The notes under the pieces: generated by a model | Databases searched by the model: none | The model's input: the letters and a program-made list of their open reading frames with translations, nothing else | Told to the model about the DNA's origin: nothing | Assembly: GCF_000732925.1 (NCBI RefSeq) | Contig: NZ_CP008953.1 | Location: 2,542,001 to 2,606,000, forward strand | Source of the DNA: Amycolatopsis japonica | GTDB taxonomy: Bacteria; Actinomycetota; Actinomycetes; Mycobacteriales; Pseudonocardiaceae | DNA length: 64,000 bases | Direction: 5' to 3' | Shown here: positions 24,001 through 50,051 of the stretch, piece by piece | Layout: the number at the start of each line of letters is the position of its first letter | How positions within the stretch are numbered: position 1 is the first letter of the stretch | Made by a program: the position numbers and the translations under genes

Positions 24001-27000
24001 CGGCTGCACGCGCGCCTGGAAGAGCACCCCGGGGACGACTCCGACATCGCGTACACGCTGGCGACCGCCCGTGCGGGGCTGGAAGTCCGGGCCGCCGTGA
24101 CCGGGCCGGATCGTCTGCGCGAACTCGCTCTCCTCGCCGAGGGGACGCCGAGCGCGGCTGTGCTGCGCGGCGCGCTCACCGCCGGGGCGCCGGGGTTCCT
24201 GTTCACCGGGCAGGGCAGCCAGAAACCCGGGATGGGCGCCGAACTCGCGGCCCGCTTCCCGGTGTTCGCCGCCGCGTTCGACGAAGTGTGCGCCCATCTG
24301 GATCCGCGCCTCGGGCTCTCGCTGCGCGAAGTCCTCGAAACCGAGCGAGTGCACGAAACGGCGTTCGCGCAATGCGCACTGTTCGCCGTCGAGGTCGCGC
24401 TGTTCCGGCTGCTGGAGAGCTGGGGTGTCCGGCCCGCGCTGCTGCTCGGGCATTCGGTCGGCGAGATCGCGGCCGCGCATGTCGCCGGGGTCCTGTCGCT
24501 CGCGGACGCGGCCACGATGGTCGAGGCGCGCGGCAGGCTCATGGGCGCCCTGCCGTCCCGCGGCGTGATGATCGCCTTGCAGGCCAATGAAGACGAAGTG
24601 GCGCCGCTGCTCACCGAGCGCGTGTCGCTCGCCGCGGTCAACGGTCCGGAAGCGGTGGTGCTGTCCGGGGACGAGGACGCCGTCACCGCCGTGCTGGACC
24701 GGTTCGCGGACCGCAAGCACAAGCGGCTCGTGGTCAGCCACGCGTTCCACTCGCCGCTGATGGAACCGATGCTCGCGGACTTCCGTCGGGTCGTGTCCGG
24801 GCTTTCCTTCAGCGAGCCGCGGATCCCGATCGTGTCCACGGTGACCGGCCGTCCCGATCCCGAAATCGCCTCACCCGGGTACTGGGTGCGGCACGTCCGC
24901 GAGGCGGTGCGGTTCCACGACGCGATCCGGTTCGCCGAAGCCGAGGGTGTGCGCGCCTTCGTCGAACTCGGCCCGGAGGGCGTTCTTTCCGCAATGGCCA
25001 AGGACTTCCTCGAAGACACTGTGCTGATCCCGACCCTGCGCGGGGAGCGCCCCGAGGTCGCCACACTGGCGACCACGCTCGGCCGCCTGCACGTCCACGG
25101 CGTCGGAATCGACTGGACAGGCGTGTTCGACGGTGTCCCGGCGAGCCGGGTCACGCTGCCCACGTATCCCTTCGAGCACCAGCACTTCTGGCTGGCGAGC
25201 ACCGGCACGACCACGGGTGACGCGGCCGCGTTCGGGCTCGGCGAGGCCGGGCACGCGCTGCTCGGCGCGGCCGTCCCGGTGCCCGGCGGGAGCGGGATCT
25301 CGTTCACCGGAAGGCTTTCCCTGCGGACTCAGCCGTGGCTCGCGGAGCACGTCGTACTCGGTACGGCTCTGCTTCCCGGCACCGCGTTCGTCGACCTCGC
25401 ATTGCATGCCGGTGACCGCGCCGGCTGCGGAACCGTCGCCGAGCTGACCTTGGAGGCCCCGCTGGCGCTGCCGGAAAGCGGCGACGTCCGGCTGCACGTC
25501 ACCGTCGGCGAGCCCGGCGAGGACGGCGAGCGCACGATCGAGATCCATTCCCGCGCCGGAGCCGCCGCCGACGACGAACCGTGGACGCGGCACGCCACCG
25601 GCCTCCTGTCCACCGGAACCCCGACTTCCAGCGGGAACCTGGCCAGCTGGCCGCCGGAGGGCACCGAGATCCCGGTCGGGGATTTCTACGACCGGCTCGA
25701 CGGCACCGGTTTCGAGTACGGGCCGTTGTTCCAGGGCCTGCGCGCGGCGTGGAAGGCCGGGGACGACGTCTACGCTGAGGTTTCGCTGCCCGAGGACCGC
25801 TTCCGTGACGCCGAAGGCTTCGGCGTCCACCCCGCGCTGCTGGACGCCGCGCTGCACGCGTCGAAGCTCCGGCTGGAGGGCGAGAGCGAGGGACCTTTCC
25901 TGCCGTTCACGTGGAAGGGTGTCTCGCTGGCCGCGACCGGTGCGAGGACGTTGCGGCTCCGGCTGTCCTCGCCCGCTCCGGACACGATCTCGCTGCTGCT
26001 CACCGATGGCGAAGGCGCTCCGGTGGCCACGGTCGATTCCCTGGTCTTCCGCCGGATTTCGCCGGAGCAGCTGGGAAACCGGCAGGGGAGCAGCTCGCTG
26101 TTCCACGTCGAGTGGACCGAGGTGCCCGCCGAGGAAGTGTCCACAGAGGACGTAAGGGTCGGCACCGGGGAGTCCTATGTGGACGTAACTGCCTTGCTTG
26201 CCGCCAAGACGCCCGAAGTCGCACTGCTGGTCTGCCCGTCCGGGGAGACCGCCGAGGCGGTGCACGACGCGACCGCGTGGGCGTTGCGCCAGGTGCGGGA
26301 CTGGCTCGCCGACGAGAGGCTGAACACGCATCGGCTCGTCCTGGTGACCGACGGAACCGATCTGGCCCAGGCCGCGGTACGGGGACTGTTCCGCTCTGCC
26401 TCGTCCGAGCACTCCGGCCGGTTCGGCATCGCCGAGACCACCGGGGATCCGGTCCGGGTGTCGGCCGACGATCCCGAACTGCGGCTGGAGAACGGTGCCG
26501 CGTACGCGCCGAGGCTGGTCCGCAAGACCGCCGCGGCCGCTCCGGTCGCGCTCGATCCCGGCAAGACGGTGCTGGTCACCGGCGGTACGGGAGCACTCGG
26601 CGCGCTGGTGGCCCGGCATCTGGTGACCGCACGCGGTGTGACCCGGCTGCTGCTGGTCTCCCGGCGCGGGCTGGAAGCCGAAGGCGCCAAGGATCTGGTG
26701 GCCGACCTGACGGCCGCGGGTGCCGACGTCACCGTCGAGGCCTGCGACGTCGCCGACCGCGCGGCGCTGGAAGCGGCCCTCGCCGGGCATGAGCTGACCG
26801 CCGTCGTGCACACGGCCGGCGTACTCGACGACGGTCTGGTCGATGCGCTGACCCCGGAGCGGCTGGCGAAGGTGCTGCGGCCGAAGGTCGACGCGGCGCT
26901 GAACCTGCACGAACTCGCGGGTGACGTCGACGAGTTCGTGCTGTTCTCCTCGGCGTCGGCCACGTTCGGCAATCCCGGGCAGGCGAACTACGCGGCGGCC

Positions 27001-27840
27001 AACGCGTTCCTCGACGCGCTCGCCCGCCACCGTCACGCCCATGGGCTCCCGGCCACGTCGCTCGCCTGGGGACTGTGGGCGACCGACGGTGGCATGACGG
27101 GCGAACTGAGCGACACCGACCTGGCCAGGATGGGCCGCACCGGTATCGCCGCGCTGACCCCGGAAGCCGGGCTCGCCCTGTTCGACGCGGCCTCCGGCGC
27201 CGGGCCGGTGGTGCTGCCGATGGCGCTGACGCCGTCCTCGCTCCGCGATGTGGAACCCGCGGTGCTGCCCCCGTTGCTGCGCGGACTGGTGCGGACGTCG
27301 TCCCGGCGTGCCGCGTCCGCCCCCACCAGCCCGGCGTTGCAGGACAGGCTTTCGGGCCTGACCGGCGCCGAGCGCGACGACGCGGTGCTGGAGGTGGTGC
27401 GCGAGCAGGTCGCGGCCGCGCTCGGTCACGCGGGCGCCGGAGCGATCGATCCGGGCAAGGGCTTCGTCGAACTCGGGATGGATTCACTCAGCGCGGTCGA
27501 ACTGCGCAACCAGCTGTGCGCGCTGAGCGGGCTGAAACTCTCGACGACGGTGGTGTTCGACCACCCCAACCCGGCCGCGCTCGCCGGGCACCTCGCGGCC
27601 GAACTGCCCGCCGAAGGGGTGGCCACCACCGCGTCGGTGCACGCCGGGCTCGACCGGCTCGAAGCGCTGCTGGCCACCGCGGCCCCGGCGAACGGGGACC
27701 GCGCCGGGGTCACCGCGCGCCTGCGCACGCTGCTGGCGGCGTGGACCGGCGAGCCCGCCGCCGAGGCCGACGACTCGCTGGAGTCGGCCACCGCGGACGA
27801 ACTGTTCGACCTGCTCGATCACGAACTCGGCGCGTCCTGA
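18052..27840 (+). CDS. Modular type I PKS protein 3: one KR-only module and one DH-KR module
   Basis: This 3262-residue protein starts at ATG 18052 after GAAGAGG (18034-18040) and is the first gene after the palindrome-rich gap. It begins with a docking coiled coil (residues 1-33). Module d is KS-AT-KR-ACP with methylmalonyl AT (YASHS 20296-20310), no DH, and an A-type KR (Trp in GVWGGAGQ, no LDD). Module e is KS-AT-DH-KR-ACP with malonyl AT (HAFH at 24739). KS Cys codons are at 18676 and 23149. ACP Ser codons are at 22456 and 27484; the second lies in GMDSLS instead of the usual GFDSLT. The C-terminal docking tail ends [14 protein letters not shown]. The first AT reads GLGSQ where GQGSQ is normal. 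Confidence 0.97.
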   Translation: MLNEEKLRDYLKRVSADLHRTRARLREAEAREHEPIAIIGMACRYPGGVRGPEQLWDLVAAGTDAVGGFPADRGWDVEALYDPDPARHGKTYTREGGFLYDAHEFDAAFFGISPREALTVDPQQRLLLETAWEVFERAGIDPLSVRGSRTGVFAGVMYNDYGSRLDPRAEELREFEGYLGNGSAGSVASGRVAYTFGLEGPAVTIDTACSSSLVALHLAAESLRRGESTLALAGGVTVMASPETFVEFSRQRGMAPDGRCKPFADAADGTGWAEGAGILLLERLSDARRHGHPVLAVVRGTAVNQDGASSGLTAPNGPSQQRVIRQALDSAGLAPHQVDVVEAHGTGTTLGDPIEAQALLAAYGQERVRPLWLGSLKSNVGHTQAAAGVGGVIKMVQAIRHGIAPMTLHIDTPSSKVDWEAGAVELLTEARPWPETGEARRAGISSFGVSGTNAHVIVEQAPEAEPAERQGESPLGDGATPLLLSARSAEALRAQSARLREHLRQTESLTDAAFSLATSRAALEHRAVVVADAEASLDALAAGAPAAGLVEGIALPPGKVAFVFPGLGSQWAGMALELKDSSPVFRAALLDCERALSSFVDWKLTDVLGDATALERVDVVQPALFAVNVSLAALWRACGVEPDAVTGHSQGEIAAAYVSGALSLADAAKVVALRAKAILALSGAGGMVAVALGRDDVLPRLEEWGDRVAVAAVNGPASVVVSGDPEALDGLVAACEADGVRARRIPVDYASHSPQVDVLREELLGLLEGVEHRASTVPFYSAVTGEPLDTAGLTPEYWFRNLRATVRFDRSVQRLLDDGHRFFVEASAHPVLTGSVTETIEERGAHAVALGSLRRDEGGLRRFLTSLAEAHVRGLRPNWAALWPTAIRVDLPTYAFQRVPYWLDAAVARQGGTEAELRFWAAVDQADTGALDAAVPAGEGAWDAVLPALSAWRRSGLEKSTVDSWRYRIDWVPATGTPAATLDGTWLLVVPSGPVPPVAEALTRLGARVLLAGPDDELPHEPVDGVLSLLALDERPHPDQPVVPAGLAATTDLVRKLDGFDAPLWIVTTGAVAVGRSEAPNAQAAVWGLGRAIGLEHPERWGGLVDLPEELDERTAARLAGVLASGHEDQVAVRSSGVYLRRLVRAPLGDAVAPEWRPRGTVLVTGGTGAVAAHVARWLAGNGAEHLVLTSRRGAAAEGAAELREELAGLGARVTFAACDVGDRDALAAVLAEYPPNAVVHTAGVGTTASLAETGSAELADALTAKAGGAAHLDELLEGTELDAFVLFSSNAGVWGGAGQGAYGAANAALDALAERRRARGLPATSVAWGLWGGGSGLAGQDDVDRLRRLGLAAMDPALAVSALVQAVSHDETFVAVADVDWARFAPGFALARPRPLLDALPEVREALSADTAGPGGSEFAAGLLAAPEADRARIVLDLVRAQAAAVLGHGGAAAVEPDRAFRDLGFDSLTAVEVRDRLAAATGLRLPATLVFDHPSASALAGHLVAELTGDVSGTQAAPAVVVTDDEPIAIVAMSCRFPGGITDPEKFWEFVADGGDAMAAFPGDRGWDLDALYDPDPAHLGTTYAREGGFLDDAGGFDAAFFGISPREALAMDPQQRLLLETSWEAFERAGIDPATLRGSATGVFVGASFQNYGLDATDAPEGTEGYFLTGTATAVVSGRLSYTFGLEGPAVTIDTACSSSLVALHLAAQALRRGECSLALAGGVTVMANPAAFVEFSRQRGLAPDGRCKAFADAADGTAWSEGAGILLVERLSDARRLGHPVLALVRGSAVNQDGASNGLSAPNGPSQQRVIRQALANAGFAPSDVDAVEAHGTGTSLGDPIEAQALLAAYGGEREHPLWLGSVKSNLGHTQSASGVAGVIKMVQAIRHGVLPRTLHVDAPTTEVDWTAGDVRLLTEPVDWPDTGRPRRAGVSSFGVSGTNVHTLIEEVPESAAPPAAGDTWVPWVLSAKTEEALRAQASRLHARLEEHPGDDSDIAYTLATARAGLEVRAAVTGPDRLRELALLAEGTPSAAVLRGALTAGAPGFLFTGQGSQKPGMGAELAARFPVFAAAFDEVCAHLDPRLGLSLREVLETERVHETAFAQCALFAVEVALFRLLESWGVRPALLLGHSVGEIAAAHVAGVLSLADAATMVEARGRLMGALPSRGVMIALQANEDEVAPLLTERVSLAAVNGPEAVVLSGDEDAVTAVLDRFADRKHKRLVVSHAFHSPLMEPMLADFRRVVSGLSFSEPRIPIVSTVTGRPDPEIASPGYWVRHVREAVRFHDAIRFAEAEGVRAFVELGPEGVLSAMAKDFLEDTVLIPTLRGERPEVATLATTLGRLHVHGVGIDWTGVFDGVPASRVTLPTYPFEHQHFWLASTGTTTGDAAAFGLGEAGHALLGAAVPVPGGSGISFTGRLSLRTQPWLAEHVVLGTALLPGTAFVDLALHAGDRAGCGTVAELTLEAPLALPESGDVRLHVTVGEPGEDGERTIEIHSRAGAAADDEPWTRHATGLLSTGTPTSSGNLASWPPEGTEIPVGDFYDRLDGTGFEYGPLFQGLRAAWKAGDDVYAEVSLPEDRFRDAEGFGVHPALLDAALHASKLRLEGESEGPFLPFTWKGVSLAATGARTLRLRLSSPAPDTISLLLTDGEGAPVATVDSLVFRRISPEQLGNRQGSSSLFHVEWTEVPAEEVSTEDVRVGTGESYVDVTALLAAKTPEVALLVCPSGETAEAVHDATAWALRQVRDWLADERLNTHRLVLVTDGTDLAQAAVRGLFRSASSEHSGRFGIAETTGDPVRVSADDPELRLENGAAYAPRLVRKTAAAAPVALDPGKTVLVTGGTGALGALVARHLVTARGVTRLLLVSRRGLEAEGAKDLVADLTAAGADVTVEACDVADRAALEAALAGHELTAVVHTAGVLDDGLVDALTPERLAKVLRPKVDAALNLHELAGDVDEFVLFSSASATFGNPGQANYAAANAFLDALARHRHAHGLPATSLAWGLWATDGGMTGELSDTDLARMGRTGIAALTPEAGLALFDAASGAGPVVLPMALTPSSLRDVEPAVLPPLLRGLVRTSSRRAASAPTSPALQDRLSGLTGAERDDAVLEVVREQVAAALGHAGAGAIDPGKGFVELGMDSLSAVELRNQLCALSGLKLSTTVVFDHPNPAALAGHLAAELPAEGVATTASVHAGLDRLEALLATAAPANGDRAGVTARLRTLLAAWTGEPAAEADDSLESATADELFDLLDHELGAS
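18151..22580 (+). other. PKS module d: KS-AT(methylmalonyl)-KR(A-type)-ACP
   Basis: Approximate domains: KS 18151-19430, AT 19726-20680, KR structural part 20930-21510, KR catalytic part 21523-22240, ACP 22350-22600. This is the only visible module with a lone KR. The KR has the A-type Trp (GVWGG) and Gln, not His, three residues on, which fits type A1 (no methyl epimerisation). It should leave an L-configured hydroxyl next to a methyl branch. Ser and Tyr of the catalytic set are visible ([12 protein letters not shown]). Confidence 0.85.
22627..27610 (+). other. PKS module e: KS-AT(malonyl)-DH-KR-ACP
   Basis: Approximate domains: KS 22627-23910, AT 24196-25080, DH 25250-26060 (His 25348), KR 26570-27290 (LDD), ACP 27370-27600. 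It is the first of five successive alkene-forming modules. Confidence 0.87.
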
Positions 27841-27865
27841 ACCGCCTGACCTGGGAGACCCTTCC

Positions 27866-43159
<15,294 letters not shown>

Positions 43160-43172
43160 CTTGGGGGCGGAA

Positions 43173-46100
43173 ATGAAAGACACCGAGGACAAACTCCGGT
43201 ACTTCCTCAAGCAGGTCACCGCGGATCTTCACGAAACCCGGAAACGCTTGAAGGAGACCGAAACCGCGGGCACCGAACCGATCGCCATCGTCGGGATGGC
43301 CTGCCGCTATCCCGGCGGGGTCGCCTCGCCCGAGGATCTGTGGCGGATGGTCGAAACCGGCGGCGACGGGATCAGCGGATTCCCGGTCGACCGCGGCTGG
43401 GACCTCGAAGCGTTGTACGACCCGGACCCGGACAAGCAGGGGACGAGTTACGTTTCGCAGGGCGGTTTCCTCCACGACGTCGCCGAGTTCGACCCGGCGT
43501 TCTTCGGGATCTCGCCACGCGAGGCGCTGGCGATGGATCCGCAGCAGCGGCTCCTGCTGGAGACGTCGTGGGAGGCCATCGAGCGGGCGGGAATCGATCC
43601 GGGTTCGCTCAAGGGCAGCCGGACCGGGGTGTTCGCCGGGCTGATGTACCACGACTACGTCTCCGGGCTGACCGAGATTCCCGACGAGGTCGGCGGCTAC
43701 CTCGGCACCGGGAACTCCGGCAGCATCGCCTCCGGGCGGGTGTCGTACACCTTCGGGTTCGAGGGGCCGGCGCTCACCGTGGACACCGCGTGCTCGTCGT
43801 CGCTGGTGACCCTGCACCTCGCCGCACAGGCGTTGCGGCGGGGCGAGTGCGACCTCGCGCTGTCCGGCGGCGTGACGGTGATGTTCACCCCCGGGACGTT
43901 CGTGGAGTTCAGCCGTCAGCGCGGAATGGCGCCGGACGGCCGCTGCAAACCGTTCGCCGAAGAGGCGGACGGCACCGGCTGGTCCGAGGGCGTCGGCATG
44001 CTGCTGGTGGAACGGCTTTCCGACGCGCGGCGCAACGGCCATCCGGTACTGGCGGTCCTGCGCGGGTCGGCGGTGAACCAGGACGGCGCGTCGAACGGCC
44101 TGACCGCCCCGAACGGCCCGTCCCAGCAGCGGGTGATCCGCGAGGCGCTCGCCGACGCCCGGCTGACGACGGCGGACGTCGACGTCGTCGAGGCGCACGG
44201 AACCGGCACCACGCTGGGCGACCCGATCGAGGCGCAGGCGCTGCTCGCGACCTACGGCAAGGGCAGGCCGTCGGATCGGCCGCTGTGGCTCGGGTCGATC
44301 AAGTCGAACCTCGGGCACACGCAGGCCGCCGCCGGGGTCGCCGGGATCATCAAGATGGTGCAGGCACTGCGAAGCGGGACCCTGCCGCGAAGCCTGCACG
44401 CGGAGACCCCGTCGTCGCATGTGGACTGGAGCGCGGGCGCGGTCTCGTTGCTGGACGAAGCGCGGCCGTGGCCGGAACTCGACCGCCCTCGCCGGGCCGC
44501 GGTGTCGTCGTTCGGTATCAGCGGTACCAACGCGCACGTCGTCCTCGAAGCCGCCCCGGCCGCTGAGGAAAGTGAGGCTCGGCAGCCGGTGGTGACCGGT
44601 GCGACGCCGTGGCTTCTGTCGGCGCGGACGCCGGAGGCGTTGCGGGCGCGAGCTGCTCAGCTTCGGTCCTTTGTGGATCTTCCTGGTGCCGCCGCCACGC
44701 TGGCCGCGCGGCCGCTGTTCGGGCACCGGGCGGCCATCGTCGGTGATCCGCGCGCCGCGCTCGACGCGCTCGCCGCCGGAGAACCGTCGAGCCTGCTGAT
44801 CGAGGGCATCGCGCAGTCGGGTAAGGCTGTCTTCGTGTTCCCGGGTCAGGGTTCGCAGTGGGTGGGGATGGCGGAGGAGTTGTTGCTGGCTGCTCCGGTG
44901 TTCGCGGAGTCGATGGCTGAGTGCGAAAAGGCTTTGTCGTCCTTTGTGGACTGGAAGCTGTCCGAGGTGTTGTCGGATGCGGCTGCGTTGGAGCGGGTTG
45001 ATGTGGTGCAGCCTGTTTTGTTCGCGGTGATGGTGTCGTTGGCGCGGCTGTGGCGGGCGTGTGGTGTGGAGCCTGCGGCGGTGGTGGGTCATTCGCAGGG
45101 TGAGATCGCGGCTGCGTGTGTGGCTGGTGCGTTGTCGTTGGATGATGCTGCTCGGGTTGTGTGTTTGCGGAGTAAGGCGATTCTGGCGTTGTCGGGGCTC
45201 GGTGGCATGGTGTCGGTGGCTGCCTCGGAGGACCGGGTGCGTGAGTTGCTGCCTGAGGGTGTGTCGGTGGCGGCGGTGAACGGGCCGTCTGCGGTCGTGG
45301 TGTCCGGTGATGTCGCGGGCTTGGACGCGTTGGTCAAGCGATGTGAGCTGCTGGACGTACGCGCGAAGCGGATCCCTGTGGATTACGCGTCGCATTCGGC
45401 GCATGTGGATGCGATCGAGCAGGACGTGGTGTCTGCGTTGGCGGGTATTTCGCCGCAGGCGCCGGTGATTCCGTTCTATTCGACGGTGACCGATGAGCCT
45501 CTGGAATTGGATGCTGGGTATTGGTTCCGGAATCTGCGGGGGACGGTGCAGTTCGCGGCGACGGTGGATCGGTTGCTGGAGGATGGTTTCCGGTTCTTCG
45601 TGGAGACGAGCCCACATCCGGTGCTGGTTCCTGGCATCAGCGAAGAGGCCGTCGCGTTGGGAAGTTTGCGCCGGGGCGAGGGTGGTGCGGAGCGGTTCGC
45701 CGCGTCGCTCGCCGAAGCTCACGTGCACGGCCTGAGCCCGGCGTGGTCTTCGATCCTGCCGACGGCGGACTGGGTCGACCTGCCGACGTATCCGTTCCAG
45801 CGCAAGCGGTTCTGGCTGGAAGCCGGGACCGCCGCCGGGGACGCGTCGGCGTTCGGGCAGACGGTGGTGGACCACCCGCTGCTCGGCGCCGTCGTCGCGG
45901 TCCCCGGGACCGGCGGGCTGCTGTACACCGGCCGGATCTCGCTGGAAACGCATCCCTGGCTCGCCGATCACGCCGTGTCCGGGACCGTGCTCGTACCTGG
46001 CACCGCGTTCGTGGAGCTCACGCTGGCCGCCGGCGTCCAGGTGGATTGCACGATGCTCGACGAACTGACCCTCGAAGCCCCGCTCGTGCTCGAAGAAGGC

Positions 46101-48944
46101 ACCGACGTCCGGCTCTCGGTCGAACTCGGCGACGCGGACGTCGACGGCCGTCGCGAGGTCGGCGTGTACTCCCGCCGCGGCGACGAACCCTGGACCCGGC
46201 ACGCCAACGGCGTCCTGTTGCCCGAAACGGACGGCGTGCCCACGCCGCTCGCGGAATGGCCGCCCGCCGGGGCGGAACGCGTCGGCGTCGAGGCGCTGTA
46301 CGACGAGCTCGCGGACGCGGGCCTCGAATACGGCCCGGCGTTCCAAGGACTTCGCGCCGCTTGGCGTCGCGAGAACGACGTCTTCGCCGAAATCGACCTG
46401 CCCGAAGCCCAGACCGGCGATGCTCCGGCCTTCGGCCTGCATCCCGCGTTGCTGGACGGCGCACTCCACGGGATCGCGCTGGGAGTGCTTCCCGACGATG
46501 CCGAGGGGCTTCGGCTCCCGTTCGCGTTCTCCGGGGTCCGGCTGTGGTCGCGGGGTGCGACGGCATTGCGGGTGCGGCTGCGGCCGGCGGCGGACGGGGT
46601 CGCGCTGACCGTCGCCGACGCTGAAGGCCTGCCGGTCGCCGACGTGGACGGTCTGCTGCTGCGGCCGGTGTCGGTGTCCGGCCTCGGTGGATATCGAGAG
46701 TCCCTGTTCGGCCTGGACTGGGTGCCCGCGGGCGCGACCGAACCGCACGACGCGACGGTGTGGCACTGCGAATCCGGGGATCTCCGCACCGTGCTGGGTG
46801 CGGCACTCGAACGCGTCCGGACGTGGCTCGACGAACCGGGGGACGGCCCGCTCGTGGTGGCCACGCGAGGTGGGATCGCGACCGAACGCCCGGATCCGGT
46901 GGCGGCCGCGGTGTGGGGGCTCGTGCGTTCGGCGCAGTCGGAGCACCCCGGGCGGTTCGTGCTCGTGGACGGCGACGTCCCGGCCGCGCTGCCCGCCGGG
47001 GAATCTCAGGTCGTGGTTCGCGACGGGGTCAGCTTCGTCCCAAGGCTTGTCCGGGTTCCGGAACCCGGACCGGCGCGGGCGTGGAGCGACGGCGACGTCG
47101 TGCTGATCACCGGCGGCACCGGCCTCCTCGGCGCGGCCGTCGCGAAACACCTGGTGGTGACGCACGGCGTCCGTTCGCTGGTGCTGCTGAGCCGTTCCGG
47201 CGCGGCCGCGCCCGGTGCGGCGGCGCTGGCGGACGAACTCACCGGGCTGGGTGCCGAGGTCCGGATCCTGGCGTGCGACGCGGCCGACCGGGAGGCGTTG
47301 CGCCAGGTGCTGGCCGCGCATCCGGTGACCGGTGTCGTGCACGCCGCCGGTGTCCTCGACGACGGGCTGATCACCGCGCAGACCCCCGAACGGCTCGACC
47401 GGGTGCTCGCGCCGAAGGTGGACGCCGCGGTGAACCTGCACGAACTCCTGCCCGACGCCGCGCCGTTCGTGATGTTCTCCTCGGCGGCCGGTGTCTTCGG
47501 CAATCCGGGGCAGTCCGGTTACGCCGCGGCCAACGCGTTCGTGGACGCGCTGGTGGAACGCCGCCGGGCGGACGGCGCCGCCGCGGCGTCACTGGCGTGG
47601 GGCCTGTGGGCGACCACCAGTGCCATGACCGATTCCGCCGACGTCGAGCGGATGGCGAGGGCCGGGCTCGGCGGACTGTCCACAGAGGAGGGTCTGGAGC
47701 TGTTCGACGCCGCGCTCGCCACCGGGCGGACGCTGACCGTCCCGATGCTGCTCGACCTCACCGCTCTCCGCGCCGAGGAGATCCCGCCGTTGCTGAGCGG
47801 ACTCGTCCGCACCCGTGCCCGGCGCGCGCCCGACGGCGGCGGCGCGTTCCGCGCACGGCTCGCCGGACTCGACGCGGACGGCCGTGACACGGAGATCCTG
47901 GAACTGGTTCGCGGCCAGGTCGCGGCCGTCCTCGGGCACGACGGGGCCGGCGCCATCGACGCCGACGTCGCCTTCCTCGAACTCGGCTTCGACTCGCTCA
48001 CCGCCGTCGACCTGCGCAACCGGCTGGCGGCCTCGACCGGCCTGCGGCTCCCGCCGTCGCTGGTCTTCGACCACCCGACGCCGCTCGCCGTCGCGGAACG
48101 GATCTCCGGTGACTTCTCGGCCTCCGACCGGCAACCCGAGACACTGCCCGCGGCCACGGGCTTCTTCGGCGCGATGTTCGCCCGCGCTGTCGAACTCGGC
48201 GAGGTCGCGCAGTTCGTCGCGCTGGCCGCGCAGGCGTCGCGCTACCGGCCGTCGTTCACCGTCGAAACCGCGCGGGAACAGAACCTGCAACCGGTCCGCC
48301 TCGCGAAAGGCCCGTCCGGTCCCGAACTCGTCTGCGTCCCCTCCCTCCTGGTCGGCTCGGGCGCGCACGAATACGCGCGGTTCGCGGCGTCGTTCCGGGA
48401 CGTGCAGGACGTTTCCGTCGTTCCGGTGCCCGGTTTCGGGCACGGGCAGCCGCTGCCGGACTCGGTCGAGGCGGTCCTCCACGCACAGGCGGAGGCCATC
48501 CTCCGCGAAGGCGGCGACCCGGTGGTCCTGGTGGCCCACTCGTCGGGCGGCCCGCTCGCCCACGCGCTGGCGAGGCACCTGGAGGAAGCGGGCGCCGCGC
48601 CCCGCGCGCTCGTGCTGATCGACGTCTACCCGCAGGACGAACACGCGCTGGACGGCATCCGCGACCGGCTCGCCGACGGCCTCGGGGACGACACGCGGCT
48701 CACCGCGATGGGTGCTTACCTGCGCCTGTTCGCCGACCACGTGCCCGCACCGACCGACGTGCCGACCTTGCTGGTGCGGGCGTCGGAGCCGCTGGAAGCG
48801 TGGCGCGACCGGGCCGGATGGCAGTCCGGCTGGGCCCTGCCGCATGACACGGTGGACGTCGAGGGGGATCACTTCACGATGCTGGAGCGGCATGCCGGTA
48901 CGACCGCTGACGCCGTTCGGGAGTGGCTGGGGCGGCTGCCTTAA
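43173..48944 (+). CDS. Modular type I PKS protein 5: last KS-AT-DH-KR-ACP module (methylmalonyl) and release thioesterase
   Basis: The start is ATG 43173: it follows GGGGGCGG by a few bases, lies 13 bases after PKS protein 4, and gives the same kind of docking helix ([13 protein letters not shown]) as the other subunits. An in-frame upstream ATG would run through PKS protein 4 and is not used. Domains: KS (Cys 43791), AT with GHSQG and YASHS (45384-45398), DH (His 45969), B-type KR, ACP (Ser 47994), thioesterase from about 48160. The thioesterase shows AHSSGG (Ser at 48540), an Asp in LIDVYP and a His in GDHFTM. It should release the chain by macrocyclisation or hydrolysis. No C-terminal docking tail is present, as expected for the last subunit. 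Confidence 0.97.
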   Translation: MKDTEDKLRYFLKQVTADLHETRKRLKETETAGTEPIAIVGMACRYPGGVASPEDLWRMVETGGDGISGFPVDRGWDLEALYDPDPDKQGTSYVSQGGFLHDVAEFDPAFFGISPREALAMDPQQRLLLETSWEAIERAGIDPGSLKGSRTGVFAGLMYHDYVSGLTEIPDEVGGYLGTGNSGSIASGRVSYTFGFEGPALTVDTACSSSLVTLHLAAQALRRGECDLALSGGVTVMFTPGTFVEFSRQRGMAPDGRCKPFAEEADGTGWSEGVGMLLVERLSDARRNGHPVLAVLRGSAVNQDGASNGLTAPNGPSQQRVIREALADARLTTADVDVVEAHGTGTTLGDPIEAQALLATYGKGRPSDRPLWLGSIKSNLGHTQAAAGVAGIIKMVQALRSGTLPRSLHAETPSSHVDWSAGAVSLLDEARPWPELDRPRRAAVSSFGISGTNAHVVLEAAPAAEESEARQPVVTGATPWLLSARTPEALRARAAQLRSFVDLPGAAATLAARPLFGHRAAIVGDPRAALDALAAGEPSSLLIEGIAQSGKAVFVFPGQGSQWVGMAEELLLAAPVFAESMAECEKALSSFVDWKLSEVLSDAAALERVDVVQPVLFAVMVSLARLWRACGVEPAAVVGHSQGEIAAACVAGALSLDDAARVVCLRSKAILALSGLGGMVSVAASEDRVRELLPEGVSVAAVNGPSAVVVSGDVAGLDALVKRCELLDVRAKRIPVDYASHSAHVDAIEQDVVSALAGISPQAPVIPFYSTVTDEPLELDAGYWFRNLRGTVQFAATVDRLLEDGFRFFVETSPHPVLVPGISEEAVALGSLRRGEGGAERFAASLAEAHVHGLSPAWSSILPTADWVDLPTYPFQRKRFWLEAGTAAGDASAFGQTVVDHPLLGAVVAVPGTGGLLYTGRISLETHPWLADHAVSGTVLVPGTAFVELTLAAGVQVDCTMLDELTLEAPLVLEEGTDVRLSVELGDADVDGRREVGVYSRRGDEPWTRHANGVLLPETDGVPTPLAEWPPAGAERVGVEALYDELADAGLEYGPAFQGLRAAWRRENDVFAEIDLPEAQTGDAPAFGLHPALLDGALHGIALGVLPDDAEGLRLPFAFSGVRLWSRGATALRVRLRPAADGVALTVADAEGLPVADVDGLLLRPVSVSGLGGYRESLFGLDWVPAGATEPHDATVWHCESGDLRTVLGAALERVRTWLDEPGDGPLVVATRGGIATERPDPVAAAVWGLVRSAQSEHPGRFVLVDGDVPAALPAGESQVVVRDGVSFVPRLVRVPEPGPARAWSDGDVVLITGGTGLLGAAVAKHLVVTHGVRSLVLLSRSGAAAPGAAALADELTGLGAEVRILACDAADREALRQVLAAHPVTGVVHAAGVLDDGLITAQTPERLDRVLAPKVDAAVNLHELLPDAAPFVMFSSAAGVFGNPGQSGYAAANAFVDALVERRRADGAAAASLAWGLWATTSAMTDSADVERMARAGLGGLSTEEGLELFDAALATGRTLTVPMLLDLTALRAEEIPPLLSGLVRTRARRAPDGGGAFRARLAGLDADGRDTEILELVRGQVAAVLGHDGAGAIDADVAFLELGFDSLTAVDLRNRLAASTGLRLPPSLVFDHPTPLAVAERISGDFSASDRQPETLPAATGFFGAMFARAVELGEVAQFVALAAQASRYRPSFTVETAREQNLQPVRLAKGPSGPELVCVPSLLVGSGAHEYARFAASFRDVQDVSVVPVPGFGHGQPLPDSVEAVLHAQAEAILREGGDPVVLVAHSSGGPLAHALARHLEEAGAAPRALVLIDVYPQDEHALDGIRDRLADGLGDDTRLTAMGAYLRLFADHVPAPTDVPTLLVRASEPLEAWRDRAGWQSGWALPHDTVDVEGDHFTMLERHAGTTADAVREWLGRLP
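43278..48120 (+). other. PKS module i (last extender): KS-AT(methylmalonyl)-DH-KR-ACP
   Basis: Approximate domains: KS 43278-44540, AT 44819-45710, DH 45870-46680, KR 47091-47790, ACP 47900-48120. It should give a 2-methyl-2-ene next to the carboxyl group. The second DH motif reads DGALH, with the catalytic Asp kept. Confidence 0.87.
44819..45698 (+). repeat. AT-domain DNA repeat, copy 2 (partner 13997-14876)
   Basis: This is the gap-free 880-base partner of 13997-14876. The encoded ATs differ at only scattered residues (for example LLAAP against VVAAP, and SAVVV against SSVVV). The TTG/TGT/GCT-rich codon style stops sharply at both ends. Confidence 0.85.
48160..48941 (+). other. C-terminal type I thioesterase domain
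   Basis: This alpha/beta hydrolase domain of about 260 residues has nucleophile Ser at 48540-48542 in AHSSGG, Asp in LVLIDVYP and His in VEGDHFTML. It fits the macrocycle-forming thioesterases of macrolide and macrolactam synthases. The ring atom (O or N) cannot be read from the domain itself; the starter genes nearby favour N. Confidence 0.85.
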
Positions 48945-48957
48945 GCGGTCTCGCCGT

Positions 48958-49014
48958 GGTCCGTGAAGGCCTCCTTGAGGGACTCTGGGTCCCTCAAGGA
49001 GGCCTTCACGGACC
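48958..49014. terminator. Strong hairpin after the last PKS gene
   Basis: A perfect 25-bp stem (48958-48982 with 48990-49014) has a 7-base loop, 14 bases after the PKS stop. There is no T-run. It lies between convergent genes and probably ends the PKS transcript. Its GAAGGCCTCCTT core resembles palindrome 2 at 17670. Confidence 0.7.
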
Positions 49015-49053
49015 GTCGGGTCGCCACATACGCACCAGTGGTCACAGCGACTG

Positions 49054-49106
49054 CGCGTGAAGGCCCCCTTCCCTCGGCTCAGCCGAGGAAAGGGGGCCTC
49101 CACGCG
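49054..49106. terminator. Second hairpin between the convergent operons
   Basis: The arms 49054-49079 and 49081-49106 pair over 26 positions with two mismatches. It ends 17 bases before the stop of the minus-strand acyltransferase gene, so it likely terminates that operon. The run of Cs and the CGCGTGAAGG start mark it as a relative of the first hairpin. Confidence 0.65.
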
Positions 49107-49122
49107 TTGGGGAGCAGAAACC

Positions 49123-50046
49123 TTAAGCGCGGCTCCGCGGCTTCAAAGCCATCGCCGGCGTCACCGTCCGCACCTCGAAGTTCGCCACCGTGCTGTCCAC
49201 CCGGTGGAAGAGATTGTCCGGACCGGAGAAGCACAGCGACGTCACGCCCTGCTCCCGCAGGGTCGCGACCATCGACGGCCAGTCGATCGGCCGGTCGAAG
49301 GTGTCGAGCAGCATCCGGCGCATCCCCGCCGCCGAGTCCAGGAGCGCACCGTCCTGGTCCGCGACGACCGGCAGTTCGGGGTCGCGGAGAGTGAAGCCGG
49401 ACAGCACTTCCTCCTCGGCCCGACGGCGCAAACCGCCGAAGTAGGTGGAGTGCACGGGCGGGCGCATGGTGTGCATCGAGTAGCCGCCGATCGCCCGGAC
49501 TCGCGCCTTCACCCGCTCCAAGTCCTTCTCCCGCACCGAAAGCAGGTAGAAGCCCTCGTCGATGACGCCCGAAACGTCGTGGAACTCGTCCTTCAGTTCG
49601 GCCAGGACCTCGGCGAAACCTTCTTCCGGAGTCCGGACGAAACAGTGGGTCACGACGTCCGAGTAGTCGCTTTCGAAGTAGGACACCTCGCACCGCGAGA
49701 GTTCCGCGGTGAGCCGGACGGTTTCCTCGAACGACAGCACACCCGTGTACGAGGTCAGTGCCTTCTGGCCGAAACTGGGACCGGCGCAGATCTCGGGTTT
49801 CACGCCGAGGGCGTCTTCGGCCCATTCCGCGAGGGAAAGACACGTCAGCATGAAGACGACCTGCGCGGCCTCGTCGTACACATCGCCGTCTTCGCGGGCC
49901 GGGCCGAGCAGGCGACGGCCGAGGACGTCCTCGGCCGTGGCGAGCCGTTCCCGCGCCTTCCGGTTGATCATCAGGAACCGGCTCACGTCTCCGGTTTTCG
50001 TCGGGGCCATTCCCGGGAAGATCAGGGCGGTGCGTTCGTCGGTCAC
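49123..50046 (-). CDS. Discrete acyltransferase, VinK-like (starter-unit transfer)
   Basis: A 307-residue FabD/AT-fold protein. The start is GTG 50046, 5 bases after the adenylating enzyme's stop, giving TDERTALIFPGM. The AT landmarks are altered: PGMAP stands where PGQGS is usual, the nucleophile is Ser91 in AGPSFGQ not GHSxG, and the second catalytic residue is His199 in PPVHST. Aligned with the AT domains in this window, the Arg that binds the extender carboxylate (SARG) is replaced (TAEL). It should therefore not use malonyl or methylmalonyl. Such features fit VinK-type enzymes, which move an aminoacyl or dipeptidyl starter from a discrete ACP to the PKS loading ACP. The family match is from memory of those proteins. 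Confidence 0.75.
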   Translation of the reverse strand: MTDERTALIFPGMAPTKTGDVSRFLMINRKARERLATAEDVLGRRLLGPAREDGDVYDEAAQVVFMLTCLSLAEWAEDALGVKPEICAGPSFGQKALTSYTGVLSFEETVRLTAELSRCEVSYFESDYSDVVTHCFVRTPEEGFAEVLAELKDEFHDVSGVIDEGFYLLSVREKDLERVKARVRAIGGYSMHTMRPPVHSTYFGGLRRRAEEEVLSGFTLRDPELPVVADQDGALLDSAAGMRRMLLDTFDRPIDWPSMVATLREQGVTSLCFSGPDNLFHRVDSTVANFEVRTVTPAMALKPRSRA

Positions 50047-50051
50047 GTCGC

